A stretch of 64,000 bases of DNA from Dicyema japonicum (Eukaryota > Dicyemida > Rhombozoa > Dicyemidae): the NCBI GenBank assembly GCA_011109175.1, contig RDEW01000005.1:1738324-1802323 (forward strand), written 5' to 3'. The notes beneath the pieces were generated by a model that saw only the letters and a program-made list of their open reading frames with translations, did no database searches and was not told the origin of the DNA. Position numbers and translations under genes: made by a program. Every line of letters starts with the position of its first letter. Position 1 is the stretch's first letter. Shown piece after piece: positions 24,740 to 36,689 of the stretch.

Positions 24740-25330
24740 GATTTATTAGAAACCGATAGCTAACAAAAACTTTAGATTCAAGAGCAACGTTCCCAGGGAT
24801 CCGACAGGTATATTCTGGACGTTCCCAGACACCAAAGCTTCAGATGGCTTTAGTGGACATCCAGTCATGGATTGTTTTCTCTCTTGACTGAGAGAGCTCA
24901 GTCTCTGAGATGGTTTGTAGAATCCGAATTTGATCACCAAGAGTAGGAATAATTCTCTTGAATAGCTTTCCTAAGGCTTGGAGCGGTAGAAACTCCTCGA
25001 CAATTAGAGTCCAATCCAGTAGTGGTGTGTTGTTGTATTTCTGTTTAATTTTATTGAAGAAGCAAGTTTTTTGGTTGCTATGCTGTTTTTGGTTGAATTC
25101 AATAGCAGGGAAGATATTTCCTGAAACTTTTGTTCCCGAGGTAACAAGAGGAAGCTTGAGATGCAATGTTTTGATTGTTCCTTGTTCTTCCACCAAGGAT
25201 GCATCAGGCTGTCGAAGAAGTCTTTGAAACCTTTGTCTTTTGAATTTTCCAAAACTGTTGAGACCAAAACAATATGATTCCCTTCTAGGAGTTACTAAAT
25301 CCCAAATTATTTCTGACCCTGTTTCTGGAT
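24740..25330 (-). mobile_element. RLE-A N-terminal region (inverted relative to the next copy)
   Basis: The minus frame contains LLDWTLIVEEFLPLQALGKL. The plus strand at 25.5 kb encodes LNWTLIVEKFLPLQALGNL, so these are the same segment in opposite orientation. Because the plus copy leads into RLE-A RT sequence, I assign this piece to the pre-RT part of RLE-A. A tryptophan-rich PWWKNKEQ lies upstream. Confidence 0.45.
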
Positions 25331-25479
25331 CGCCTACCAGTCGCGTTACGTCTGAAGAACTTTTTGTGTCGAGGTTACGAGTAAAGAGGAGTATTCTTTG
25401 AGGATTCCAAGGTCCGTGAGGGTGGTTGAAGTTCTTGTCTTCGCTATTGACCGGGCTACCTCGTCTTTGGAGACCAAGG

Positions 25480-27200
25480 ATTAGATTTCCTCATCTCTTT
25501 CCCCTAATTGCACTTGAATTGGACTCTAATTGTCGAAAAGTTTCTACCGCTCCAAGCCTTAGGAAATCTATTCAGTCATTTGAGGATGGGAATCATTCCT
25601 TTACTCCCTCTCAAGAGTCCCTTATCACAGAAACAAAACTTTTTCTCTATTGAATGCGGTTGTTGACATTGTTTTCAACCAAGAGCGTCATCTTGGTAAC
25701 CCCTGAAGTCATTTCAACTTTGGAAAATAAACATTCTCCCTCTCCATTGGATCTGAGAGAATTTTCAATCTCATTGGACTGTCCCATCCCGGTTTTTTTT
25801 CCGAATCTGATATGATCGAATCTTTCTCACCAGGCATCAGCGGGGGTTTGGATGGTTCACCTTCCGGCAATATCAGAGATTTTTTGTCATTTTTAAATTT
25901 TGAGGCGGGAGCTCACCTTGTATCATCGTTAACCGAACCGTAAACCTATTTGCAGCGAGGAACATCCCTCCCATCACCCGTGAACTTTTTATTCTCCCCT
26001 ATTGTTTCCCTTCTCGAAGTCTGTAACGAAATCAGGCCTATTGCCGTTTGAAGCCTATTCCGAAGGCTTGCTTCAAAGCTTGGCGCGTCATCGATGATCT
26101 GTCTTCCGAACTGATACCAGTACAACTCGGAATGGGCGTGAGAATAAGCCATTCATGCCGCTCGTTCCTTTGTGGACTATTGTAAATAGGATAACCCTGA
26201 GATTATTGTGAAGCTGAACGTTTCCAATGCCTTCAATTCGGTGAGAAAAGAACATCTTCATGAAACTGTTTTGAGGAGACCTTTCAAGATTTATTCACAT
26301 TACGAACCTCGCATACGGAACTCCAACCCATCTCGTTATTGTTGATGCACTCATTAAATAATGGACTGGGATTCAACAAGGTGATTCTCTTGGTCCACTT
26401 CTTTTTGCTTTGGGAGTTGACGAGGCTGCCCTTAGTGTGAAGGCTTTCAATTGTTGGTATTTAGACGATCCTAATATCGGTGACTCAACCGAGTCGGTTA
26501 TGAAAAGTCTAGGAATACTTATCATTCTTAGCAGATTAATGCGCGTAATTATAATCTGGGACTCTCGAAAATGAATTCTCTATATCACGATGTAGGATCA
26601 TGTCTTTTCTTCCCGATGTTGATATTACCGACGTGGAACACCTCAGGATATTGGGATCACCAATTTCCACTGGAATTATCCATCAAGTCTATTGAAGAAA
26701 TTGTGAATATCAACTTCGATAGCATTCGATTGATGCAAGCTTTCTTACCTGTCAGACTTGGGGAATCGGCCTAACTTTTGCTATGAACGTTGTCTTGTCA
26801 TCCTTCCTGTCCTCATTATCAAGCAACATATCTCTCATCCGAAATATTCTTCCAGATTTCTGCAAATCCGCTCTGGACGACAAAAATTACTGATGGATTG
26901 AAGAGTTGGTCGGAAGCTTTTGAAGAAACCCCTCTTGATCCACACAGACCGAAGAACTGGGCCGACATTTTGTACAAGACTACTTAATCGACCCATTTGG
27001 AAACGGAGAACTTGCACTGTCGAGTTTGCATTCTGTCAGCCTCTTTCCCCCCAATGGTGCTTGGCTAAACGCATTTTCACCATCTTCAATTGGCTCCCTT
27101 CTGCAGTGGATCTACTTGAATTGCTTGGTATCCTATCTCAGGAATACTCTGGTAGCTCAAGCTGAAGGTCATTGTTCTCAAATATAATTACTGTCAATAT
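25480..27200 (+). mobile_element. RLE-A element (decayed, most of the length)
   Basis: Plus-strand blocks in order: the pre-RT WTLIVEKFLPLQALG, an RT entry block (SGGLDGSPSGNIRDFLSF), NEIRPIAV then LFRRLASKLG, KLNVSNAFNSVRKEHL, and later pieces of the region before the zinc finger near 27.1 kb. This order matches the near-complete copy at 44.8-47.8 kb. The finger and endonuclease are not recognisable. Numerous frameshifts. Confidence 0.7.
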
Positions 27201-27391
27201 CATGAAGAAGTTCTAGGTGTTCCAGATATAAGAGGGAGAAGATGTCGAGAAGATGCTAACTTTAAATTTAAGAATAATTTGATCTCATACATATAGACTC
27301 TCTATGAGGTCTCCTTTTCGGTATTTAGGAAGTTCCGTAAGAGGTTCATTTTCCATTTTTGCAGGTTTATGGTCCTACTTTACTAGGTTTA
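27201..27391. other. No gene recognised
   Basis: Short spacer between an RLE-A copy and a repeat. Confidence 0.3.
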
Positions 27392-27770
27392 CAGTCGAGC
27401 CTGATTTAAACAATGAACCTTCATATATCCACGTCTGTTTAATCTCAAAATCTGTCAGGCCATCCACGTAAATGAGATTGGTTAAATATGTGATACGTCA
27501 GTCCAGTAAATGAGATTGATAATATACGTCATAAATAAAGCTATTTATGGCAATAGGGTACTTCACACAGAATATTACCAAACAATCAAACTTATAGTCA
27601 GAACTGATTCTATTAAGGAACCTTTGTATATCCGAGTCTGTTCAGTCTCGAAATCACGTCTACCAGTCCACATACATGAGATTGGCTATATACGTCATAA
27701 TTTGATAAAACAGTCTGAGGCCAGTAAGGTCACGTCAACAGCTTAGGTATTCAACCAACATCCTTAAATG
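27392..27770. repeat. Imperfect direct repeat, possible pogo-type MITE
   Basis: Two related units occur at about 27405-27500 and 27610-27700 (GAACCTTCATATATCCACG against GGAACCTTTGTATATCCGAG, each followed by an ATGAGATTGG block). The left end CAGTCGAGCCTGATTTAAAC resembles a pogo/Tigger terminal repeat. No matching right-hand inverted end was found. Confidence 0.4.
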
Positions 27771-27823
27771 AGAATAACAAAATATCTTTATTAATTAAAA
27801 TCCGTAAAACTAGACTATTAATA

Positions 27824-29241
27824 CTAAGAATTAATAAATTTAAGATCAAGTTCAAACGAATCACCTTTCTCTCTCAAAAATCCTATACTCTGTTCTAAAA
27901 CAGGAACTTCCTAATTGATTACTGACAAAATAACTTTCACATCCCCGTCCTCACTGATAACGCCGATAGCGATAGAACTGTACTTTGAGAAGTAGAATTC
28001 GGTCAACTTGTAATGTTCGATATGAACATAAATCGTAACACATTCTGATTTATCGACATTAACAGAGGGGGTAATCCCATTAATCTAACACTCACACAGC
28101 AACTAACCTGTAATCTAATATCCTGACAGTTCACAATCTCAATTATCCCAACCGTGTGGTCCACTACACAATCACACTTTTTACAATTGTCTTTTATAAA
28201 ATCAGCAATTACTCATAACAATCGTGTTCACCTTTCCAGAAACCGTGAGAACACTTCCAACTGAGTTGAACATGTTAATGGACTCGTTTTTTTGACCATT
28301 CTCGATCACTAGGTTGTTAGCGTTATTTTGGAATCCCTTAAAATAGACAACAGTCGACAAACCACTTCCCACTTGTTTCCATCCCGACTAAAAATTGGAG
28401 GAGAAGCGGTCTTTGGCTTGGTGGCAACTGGAGTGAAGTCAGTTTTATTAGACATTTCCACATTCCCTCTTAGATTAGGATTCTTGTGGGTTTTCATGTT
28501 GTCTGTGACCTTTTTAAGTCCTGGATTTAAAATCAAAGGAGAGCTAACCACTCGTGATTCCGAGTCCCCTCTGCAATTCAGATTTGAGGTTACTGGCAGT
28601 TCCTGAGGTCGACGACTATGATTTACATTTTCATTTACCCCCTGCAACACCACAAAGCCTTCGGGGTAATTTTCCTTAACAAAAATTCTTAGAGTCTTCA
28701 AAATTGAGGTCATAGAGTTGCACCATGTGATATGGTTAGGGTCAGTGTGCCTATATTCCGTCCTCACTTTGTTCAGATTGTAAATGCAAGCATCTTCGAT
28801 AGTAGAACAGAAGGTTGGGGGATCAATGCCATTCTGTAGAATTAAAAACTAAACGAACCACAAACGGCCAGGTAAAAAACGAGGCAAACTCCGAAACAGT
28901 CTTTATGTTAAATATGAACTTGGATTTGTAATTATCATTTGAAAATTTCTAGTTAAATAACAACCACAACATTAATTTTGAGGATGCAGTCTTCAGCAGA
29001 TTTCTTAGTCTATTAAATATAAAGAAACATTATTTGGGCTAGTCTGAGATAAATTTTCCAAGTAACTGTTCAGTCCAGTAAGCAATATGTCTGTCTAAAA
29101 CTGATTACATGGCAGCTACAGCAAGCTTAACATCACCTCCAATAGAGACACTCACTTCAGTCAAGCCTTGAATGTCACTAGACAAATTGTTCTTTAATTC
29201 AGAAACTAAATATATTAGAGACAAATAAGACAACCTGACAT
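27824..29241 (-). CDS. CAP: Adenylyl cyclase-associated protein (CAP), with about ten introns of 19-29 nt
   Basis: CAP recycles cofilin-bound actin monomers and cuts filament pointed ends together with cofilin. The spliced product is about 392 residues against roughly 475 in vertebrates. After a short N-terminal exon (intron 29206-29234, 29 nt), SIGGDVK and DACIYNLNKVRTEY belong to the helical N-terminal domain. LKKVTDNMKTHKNP is the actin-binding WH2-type segment. The C-terminal beta-helix (CARP) domain follows from NKWEV through NLVIEN, SGKVNTIV, NCKK and VGIIEIVN. All introns used start GT and end AG, and the summed exons are divisible by three. The proline-rich linker is short. One oddity is an in-frame TAA in the N-terminal domain, either a nonsense change or part of an 18-nt intron. 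The start ATG is separated from the body by the first intron. The identification is firm; the 19-nt intron is less certain. Confidence 0.88.
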
Positions 29242-29340
29242 GGAATTTACGATATTAAACTTATTAAGAAATTAATTTTATTGATTTAATATTTATTTAA
29301 TAAAATAATTTATAAATTTTATTTATAATTTAATAATTTG

Positions 29341-29472
29341 GAATCATTCCTTGGTTCTACGATTAGTTAAAATTAACTGTTCTTTACTTAAATAAAGTGT
29401 GTGTCCTGCCTATGCGGAGCTAATACCACGGCTCCGTGAAAAAGGTCATTATTATTATTACTATTATTATTA
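29341..29472 (+). repeat. SINE1 3' end
   Basis: Runs from CATTCCTTGGTTCTACGATT through GTGTGTCCTGCCTATGCGG to an (ATT)n tail. It lies 100 nt upstream of the CAP start, in the opposite orientation. Confidence 0.85.
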
Positions 29473-30104
29473 AGAGAAGGAAATACGGCAGAGGGAACAT
29501 CGGAGGTACATTGCGTCATAAATAATCCCGAGATCCCTTAATTAATCGGATGACTTCTTTCTCTGTGTTCTTGTGGTTAAATAAATATTATGGATAACTA
29601 AAGGCTGATAGATAGGTTTTTACTCAAACTGATTCCTGTAGAGAAGTATCATTCCTTAGAGGAGAGCTCACAACTCTGATTAAAAAGACTTGGGTGCTCT
29701 TCAAGACTGCGAGCGTGGAAACCTGATATACATGATTATTCGTTTCTTGTTTGTAAATCTGGGTTAACATTTTTTTTTAATTTTCAGTAATAAAATTTTG
29801 TCAGAGTCACTTGACGTCAGCTCAAAAACAGGATCATGGAAGAGAAGGATCCCTTTTGGTTGTCGGCCAAACATTGGGCGTCTCCTAAGTTAGGTGAATC
29901 CTATGACGCCTCTAAGGAACTGTTGAAGCAAAAGAGTACGACGGAAACCTTCGATCAAGTAGGTAACGTCAAAACAATCAGTTTTTTATTTAAATACCTA
30001 CTTTTGAAAATAAAATTTCCAGTTAATTCGAACATAATTAAAATATTAATCTAAAATATTAATCTAATCACATTAAAAATTAAATTTTAATTAAATTACT
30101 GATC
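29473..30104. other. LINE tail and one unexplained ORF
   Basis: A LINE-type tail (CTTAATTAATCGGATGACTT then GTGGTTAAATAAATA) lies at 29510-29590. The plus frame starting at 29836 (MEEKDPFWLSAKHWASPKLG) has an ATG start, is hydrophilic, and meets a GTAGGT...CAG of intron size, so it could be the first exon of a gene I do not recognise. Confidence 0.35.
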
Positions 30105-30250
30105 TGGTTCCGCAGTGAAATGTTCACTGATGACGGCGTCATTTGTCAAGTAAAAGCAATTAGATGCGTGGAACCTTCAACCGAAATATATAGCAGCGGG
30201 ATTAGAACTAGGTCCCATCAGGCTTCTTGCCTTGGGGTGTTTCCCACAAT
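30105..30250 (-). repeat. SINE1, 5' half, diverged
   Basis: The reverse complement has the tRNA-like head and GACGCCGTCATCAGTG core; the 3' half is missing. Confidence 0.7.
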
Positions 30251-31867
30251 GATGAATATGAATTGACACGATGTTTGAAAGGATACGACATGCTCAGAAT
30301 GTGGACTCGATCTATATCTTTCTAAAACTTGGAGCTTTGATAAACCTTAATTACCAGTTAGAGGTTTTTATCGAAATCCAATATACTCAAACAGAAACAT
30401 AAGAACAAATCATGTTCCAGCTGCCAAAAGTGGCTATAGCCGCCGACCAATTCCAAGGCGTTGTGAAAACCATCCTCGTTTAGGGGGACTCTAAGTTGGA
30501 TCGTGATAGCATTCCAAATTTTATTGGTGGCTCTTCTATTAATTCATATAACAGCTCCAAAAGTTTGGGAAAAAACGGAAACTATCTCTGAGGGTTGAAT
30601 ATTTCTTCAGTTTCTTAAGTTCGGGAGAGTCCGCATTTGGAAAGACAAAATGGCCAGTCAATGGACGCCCGTTAATCGGTAGGAAGGTCGACCTTGTGAC
30701 ATAACTCTGGTTCACTTAGTGTCTTCATCCTCTCAAGGTGATATAACCTTTAGCCCACCTTCCTGATGGACTCGAAAGACAGGATAAGTCAGGGGAAGAC
30801 AGAGAATTATTCGTTACAATAATTAACTGATAAAAACCTCATTTAATTATAATAGTGAATCCATTTATGGTTTTTTATCATTAAATTTAAAATTTTGGGT
30901 TTTCTTCTGTTTTCCCAATCATTTGATATGATATTGTTGAGGTGACTAAACCCGTGAATATCTCTATTAGTCGTCTTCTTCAAAATTATAAAGGTGGTTT
31001 CTTCATACCTAATTCAGAGGACTTCTCACCGACGGTTCTGCAAAGAGCAAATGTTTCTTCCTTGTTTGTGCACATGAGGTGGAAAGTATCCGGTCTTTTA
31101 CATGCAATTCGATAAGTAGATTTAAGATGATTAATTACTTTTTTTCTAGGCTCAAGAAGTTCCGAATTAGGACGTGAAATTTTCTACGTCGGGGACCAGC
31201 CCCAAACTCAGATTTTATCCCAAAATGTCATTTTCATTTCATTTTGTGAAAATGACATTTTTAACTTCTCCATGTCGGGAACCAGTTCCAATTTAATCTA
31301 AAAATGTCATTTATGCCTCTTCTTCCTTTGACATCTTCAAATCCTGGGATCACTCCCAAGAATTGGAGTTAATATGACTGATCGCGACATAGTTTTTTAT
31401 TGACTTGTTCACGTGTTTTATGTAGACTTTTGGGACTGGACGATGTACCACTGTCACCCTAGTTACTAAGACTTTTGATACTTCTGACGTTTTCCAAAAA
31501 TCGCACTCCAATGTTTATGGCATAGTCGTCCGACGAGAGGTTCCACTTGTGCCCGTAACTAACTCGAATTAGTTGCGATATTTTTGAAATGAGGGAATGT
31601 AAAAACTATACAGAGTCCTCAAAATACATCCTGGTCTTCTTTAAGCATCTTATTTTTTTCCACATAAGCACTGAAACCAAACCTGTATGCTGCTTTGGAA
31701 TAATTTTTAAACTTTGTGGAACACTGTGGCAGACAAAGAAGTCTTTAGAGCCTCAAACAATAGGGTTATAATCGATTAAGAAATAATATCAAGAATGGAG
31801 TACATAAAGATATGGAGGGTTGTTCTTTCTTCAGAAAGGGGACCTGATATGAGTTTCCGGTTGTTAA
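30251..31867. other. No gene recognised
   Basis: No open frame above 60 codons has a motif. A perfect 15-bp hairpin lies at 31222-31261 (listed separately). Confidence 0.5.
31222..31261. repeat. Perfect inverted repeat (hairpin)
   Basis: The arms AAAATGTCATTTTCA and TGAAAATGACATTTT are exact reverse complements separated by 10 nt. The GTCATTT motif recurs nearby at 31.31 kb. Function unknown. Confidence 0.7.
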
Positions 31868-32201
31868 GAATAATAATAATAATAAAGCCTTTTCACGAGA
31901 GCCATAGTATTTTATAGCTCCGCATATGCAGGACACACACTTTATTTAAGTAAAGAACAGTTAATTTTAGCTAATCGTAGAACCAAGGAATGATCTTCAC
32001 TTCTTTTTTTCTTTTTCTTGTGTGAGTGTCCTTTCTAGACAAATCCAGTTCCGCAGTGAGTATTCACTGATGACGGCGTCACTCGTCAAACCATTTCTGC
32101 ATCGTAGATGCGTGGAACCTTCCACCAGGTGAACAGCAGCGAGATTCGAACCCGTAGCCTAAGCCACTTAAGCCCGACACCTAACCACTAAGCCACCCGG
32201 C
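31868..32201 (-). repeat. SINE1, full length
   Basis: About 334 nt from an (ATT)n tail to the GCCGGGTGGCTTAGTGGTTA head (reverse complement). A-box and B-box (GGGTTCGAATCTCG) are intact. It is one of the two best copies in the window and a good reference for the family. Confidence 0.9.
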
Positions 32202-32699
32202 AAGTCTTAACCGCATAGGTCGATAGATTAAGAGTATAAGAGGCCGGACACGACCCCCGAGGAGAAATATAGACATTTGAACTCACCAGATCCTCTCATC
32301 CAATCCTTTCAGTGTACAGAGTATCCCGGAAAGCTTCGACTCTTGTATAAGTCAAAGGTCCGCCTTGAAGTTTGAAATAAGAAGTCTCAGCTCCAGAACT
32401 TCACAGCTGGTATCGTTAAGATTTAGCTGAAGGATAGTTGAAGAAGACCGGGGTTGACTGATTGTCTCCTCAAGCCGGAAAAAAAGCAACAAGGAGAGAA
32501 TATGAATATTGGTAAGCTATCCAACCGGAGGAACCGGTATAATAGGATACGACCACAACAACCACATGACTGACTCAACTGTTCAAACGTGAGTACGAGA
32601 CATTAAAATACTCAGACTGCACGTTGAAACGGCGGGAAGATCAGTCTGAATATACCATTAAGACAAAATTCTTAGAAAATAAAATTAAAAGCAGTTGTT
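32202..32699. other. No gene recognised
   Basis: No motif found. Confidence 0.4.
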
Positions 32700-33020
32700 A
32701 CTTCATTGAGGGAGTCTTTGTTCTCTTACAGCCTTGGAGATAGTCAACTTTTTCGGTAATTCCACGTGGATGAAGCTTTGTAATTCTCGTAAATGCAGAA
32801 TAATGTAATTTTAGTGCAGTGAGCTTGGGTTGGTATTTTGAAAATTAAGTAATTATCCAAACCTGAGTCGATATCCTCAATTTTAATGGAATGATCCTCC
32901 GATAGGCGTCCATTACTGGCATATAATAATGAGACCTCCTCTGCCAAAAATGGAAACCAATGAATCAGTTTAGCAGGAATGTGAAGTTAGAACCTTCGTT
33001 TCTTGGATTAGAGCAATGTC
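32700..33020 (-). mobile_element. LINE APE endonuclease fragment
   Basis: The minus strand reads DIALIQETKVLTSHS and, in the same frame, FGRGGLIII. QETK with the catalytic glutamate followed by RGG is the pattern of the AP-endonuclease domain of LINEs. Frameshifted beyond that point. Confidence 0.5.
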
Positions 33021-33215
33021 CACAAAATAGCAGAAAGTTCCTTAATTCATGAAGCACATACTCATAGACAGATGTTGTTTCTCAATAAAATTTTTATCGT
33101 CTCTACACTAATTCAGTGACCATTAATATCACCACCTTCACTAGAGCCATAATATAGCTCGCATCGGAAGGACTTTAACTTTATTTCAGAATAGTTATGC
33201 TAACTAATTGTTGAG

Positions 33216-34110
33216 ATGAAGCCAAGAATGTTTTTAACTTATTTTTTTCTTTTTGTCGCTATGAAAGCCAAAGTGATCATGAATGATCCTACTCCTTCAT
33301 TCCCTGGATACGAGGCTATCAGGATGGACCGTAAAAAGAGAAGAGGGGGTGGACTACTTACTCTATTCAAAAAGAACCTGAAATGCAGAGACATTACTTC
33401 GGAAGTGAGGAAACTTGTTGGAAATGACGAGGTTACTGAGGCAATTGGAATCTCGCTTGGGATAACGAAAGAAACTCTGTGCCTCGTGAAAATCTACTTG
33501 CCTCCTCCCGGCTCCTGCTCAAAGGACTATGTTATTCCAAACCTATCAAGATTGGCTATCTACGAGGAGATCATCATATGTGGAGATTTAAACGCAAAGC
33601 ACCCATTATGGTTGTAACCCAACAGGCCGACACGAGAGGGAATCTATTGTTATTGAAATCGGACTCCCTAACGATGCTGAACGATCCAGCGAAAAATACA
33701 AGGACCTCACTCAGAGAGACGGATCAGCCTACCTCACCTGATGTAACACTCTGCTCATCGTCGCTTTCATCAAAAATTGATTGGTCAGTCCTCTACGAAA
33801 CAAGAAGCGACCATAATCCAATTGTGATGAAGGCCATGAGAGAAGTCAGAGTGAGGAGAACACCTGCTAATTGGGAATTGTATCGCGCAATCTCTGATGA
33901 TAGACTGAAGAATTGTTACTTGGACAGCTTCAAATCGCTAGAAAAAGCGATCAAATACTTTACTTGCATAATCCTATGGACAGAGAAGTTAGATCTTTCA
34001 GATCGTCAGACCTTATTCCTTCAAGCCGCCACTGCAATTAAAGCAAAATTCCGTACTGCGAGGAGTACAGTCACTCCGGCTGAGAGAGCGACTGGGCGTA
34101 GGTTGTGAGG
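33216..34110 (+). mobile_element. CR1/Jockey-like LINE, endonuclease domain
   Basis: Two overlapping plus frames carry FPGYEAIRMDRKKRRGGGLL, IICGDLNAKHPLW and RSDHNPIV, the middle and end blocks of an APE domain with the catalytic GDLN aspartate/asparagine and the SDH histidine. One frameshift separates them at about 33.6 kb. The first block with the catalytic glutamate and the whole RT are missing. Confidence 0.75.
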
Positions 34111-34415
34111 TTCAGAGGATGCTTGCTCAGAAAAATGCTGTAAATATCGTGAGTCGGATTTCGAAGTATACTTGAAGAAAGTGCTCTGATGACTGCGCGG
34201 GTACCATATGCGATTAACTTTGAGCGAACAGTTCTTTTGAGACGGAGCACCTACCTTCCTTGTTCGAACTATGTGTCTCCCGCGTATGTTTAGAAGATAT
34301 GGGGCAACTGAGGATATGGGTTCCTTCAATAAAAAAACAAATCTCCGCCTATGGTTGGAAGATGTGGTGCAAGTGGGGATATGGGTTTCTTCCATAAAAG
34401 AACGAGTGTTCATCC

Positions 34416-34778
34416 TCATGGCGGCAGCGAGAGACTACTTTCCGTGAGCATCTCGATTAAGTCCCAGTGCGAAAGGTGCAAAACATAATACTGTATTGAG
34501 TTCGTCCGGAGGGCATCTTCAATCGTATTGAAAAGAGTCTCCGCAGCGACTGGGTGCAGGGCCTTGGGGTTCTTCACCGGGATAGTGCGTGAATATCGTC
34601 GCTGAGATGAGGTGTAGAATTGCTTCGGGGTCCATGGGTAATCACGCTTTCGAGTTCTGACTAGCCCAAAAGATGAATATCTATCGGATGACTTCGTTGG
34701 TAAAATTTTCCTCGAAGTAGGTAAAGGATATTCAGAAGACAGAGGGAGATAATATTCAGAATATACGGGGATAGGCAT
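34416..34778 (-). CDS. Uncharacterised ORF, 121 codons
   Basis: Starts at ATG (MPIPVYSEYYLPL) and ends at a TGA. It is rich in tyrosine, serine and basic residues (RTRKRDYPWTPKQFYTSS), has no signal peptide or membrane segment, and matches no family I can name. It does not overlap the LINE blocks on either side. The composition is unlike a chance AT-rich frame, which is the only argument that it is real. It may contain or join unseen short introns. Confidence 0.3.
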   Translation of the reverse strand: MPIPVYSEYYLPLSSEYPLPTSRKILPTKSSDRYSSFGLVRTRKRDYPWTPKQFYTSSQRRYSRTIPVKNPKALHPVAAETLFNTIEDALRTNSIQYYVLHLSHWDLIEMLTESSLSLPP

Positions 34779-34804
34779 TACACTCACTAATACAATTTTT
34801 AAAA

Positions 34805-36590
34805 ATTTTATTTATTTATTAACCCCGGGATCAACGAGAACGAAAGACATAAGTAATGTCAACTAGTTAGTGATCCCAGTTCCCGTAACCAAACGTGCCA
34901 TCCGAAGCCTGTGCGTCTCAACTGTTCCCACTGTCGAACGGAAATGCTTTTTTTAATCCTTGCAATTTCTGTTGTCCTTTGATGATGACTTGTTTGGCAT
35001 GGTAAGTAAAATTAAGCAGCCTGTCGTATGTCACTTTCAGGATTGAGGGGTTTCTTGTGACAGGTACCCGAGTATGTCCGATGAAGATTTCTGGTTCTTC
35101 TTAGGACCGCCGGTCGGAGGTGAATAGAGTGCATGATGATTTTGGAGCCGATACCGAGAGACGGTTAGCTATCAACCAATCGTGGATACAATCCACTTTC
35201 TTCTGTGCGAGTGAGACTGCTTCTGATGTCGAACTGCTTCTTGTTGCAATGATGATATCGTCAGCATAAGAAAGCAGTAGGAAGTTCTTGTCAATGTCTG
35301 CTGGCAGGTCGTGGAGGAAAAGGTTGAATAGAGTGAAGGACGAAGGCGAACCTTGGGGCACTCCGTTTGGTAGTAAACGTGGTCTGAGGTGACCACAGAT
35401 GACCCTCCCACGTATTCCAGATAAAAAATTGCCCAGCCATAGCTTCAAGTTAGGGCGAATTTTTGAATCAAAGATTTTTCCAATTAAATGTTTCCTCGAT
35501 ACCGAGTCAAACGCCTTGTTGATGTCAATCGAGACCATTGTTGTCCGCATGTGTTTTAAAGTAGTGTTGAAACCATTCGCAATGAACTGCGAAAGCGTTG
35601 ATAAGAAAGTCGTGGTTGATCTTACAGAACGGAATCCGTGTTGGAAATTCGATTGAGTTAGGGAAGGAGTAATTTCAGATAGGATCAACTTTTCCAACAC
35701 TTTTGATATAGTAGAGGTCAATGAGATTGGTCTGTATGAACTGGGATCTCCTTTTGGTTTTCCGGCATATGAATTAGAGTGATGAGCGAGTTCTTCCATA
35801 TTTTAGAATAGTGCTCCAGTTAACGGACCGGTTAAAAATTTCCGTTAAATAGCTAATTGCGTATTTGCTTAGGTGTTTTAGGTGAATTGAAGATCTTTGT
35901 CTGGGCCGCACGCCCATGAGTTCTTTAATCCGGCGATAACCTCTGAGACCTGCTTGTCTCAGAATAGTTCTCGGTGAGGTTCATTTTTAGAGAATTTCTT
36001 GAAGCTGATCGCAGCGTAATGTTTCATAAGTAAATTAGGGTGTATATGACAAATATGTTCTGGAGAGGGGTTACAGGTTCCATTCGCATCTTCCAACTCT
36101 GATTTAATTTGTTTTAGTGTTTTCCAAAATTGAAGAGATGAACTTTTCCCTTCAAGGCGATTGGTTAGGTGACGCCACCTCTAATCCTGATGGTCTTTTA
36201 TGCTCTGGTTGATACTTTTATTTAATTGTCTGATGGATTTCAACTCCGTAGATGGCCTTCGTTTTATGAGTGTAAGTGTCCGGGAATTGAGGGTATAAAA
36301 TTTGTGTATGATGAGAGGGGAATAAATATGTTGTCAGCTTCGTGAATGGCCACACTGATGATTTTTGTGGTTTCATCTATCGAACGTATATGGGATGATA
36401 GTCCTTCGACCAATTCCAGGTCTACGAAGTCAGAGAATCTAGGCCAGTCAACCTTCTTATAATTCTTGAAACTTTTCACTTCGGTCTGCAATGTCTGGCG
36501 TCTCCGAAATCCTCTTAACGTAGGAAGGATGGGATTGTGGTCGCCGGAGAAACCATGGTTCACATCCAAAAAATTTAAAAATTAAATTAA
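34805..36590 (-). mobile_element. CR1/Jockey-like LINE with a well-preserved RT domain
   Basis: Minus-strand order: end of the APE domain (GDHNPILPTLRG, 36.5 kb), a linker, then a 233-codon open RT frame (35101-35799). The RT has SYRPISLTSTISKVLEKL, VSIDINKAFDSVSRKHL (first catalytic aspartate), LLPNGVPQGSPSS and LLSYADDIIIA (catalytic YADD). Post-RT sequence (GHTRVPVTRNPSILKVTYDR) follows frameshifted. The 3' tail at 34.8 kb has GGGATCA and TGATCCC arms and TTAATAAATAAATAA. The N-terminal endonuclease and part of the linker are missing or unreadable. Confidence 0.8.
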
Positions 36591-36689
36591 TATCTAACTG
36601 CCTGAGACTAACAAAAAAATTAACAAAAATAATTAAAAATTAAGTAAATTAATTTTTAATGAATATTAAAATTGTCGACAATTAAAGAA

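Noticed and set aside
28328-28606. 92-codon plus-strand ORF
   Set aside because: It is the antisense shadow of the CAP exon carrying the WH2-type segment.
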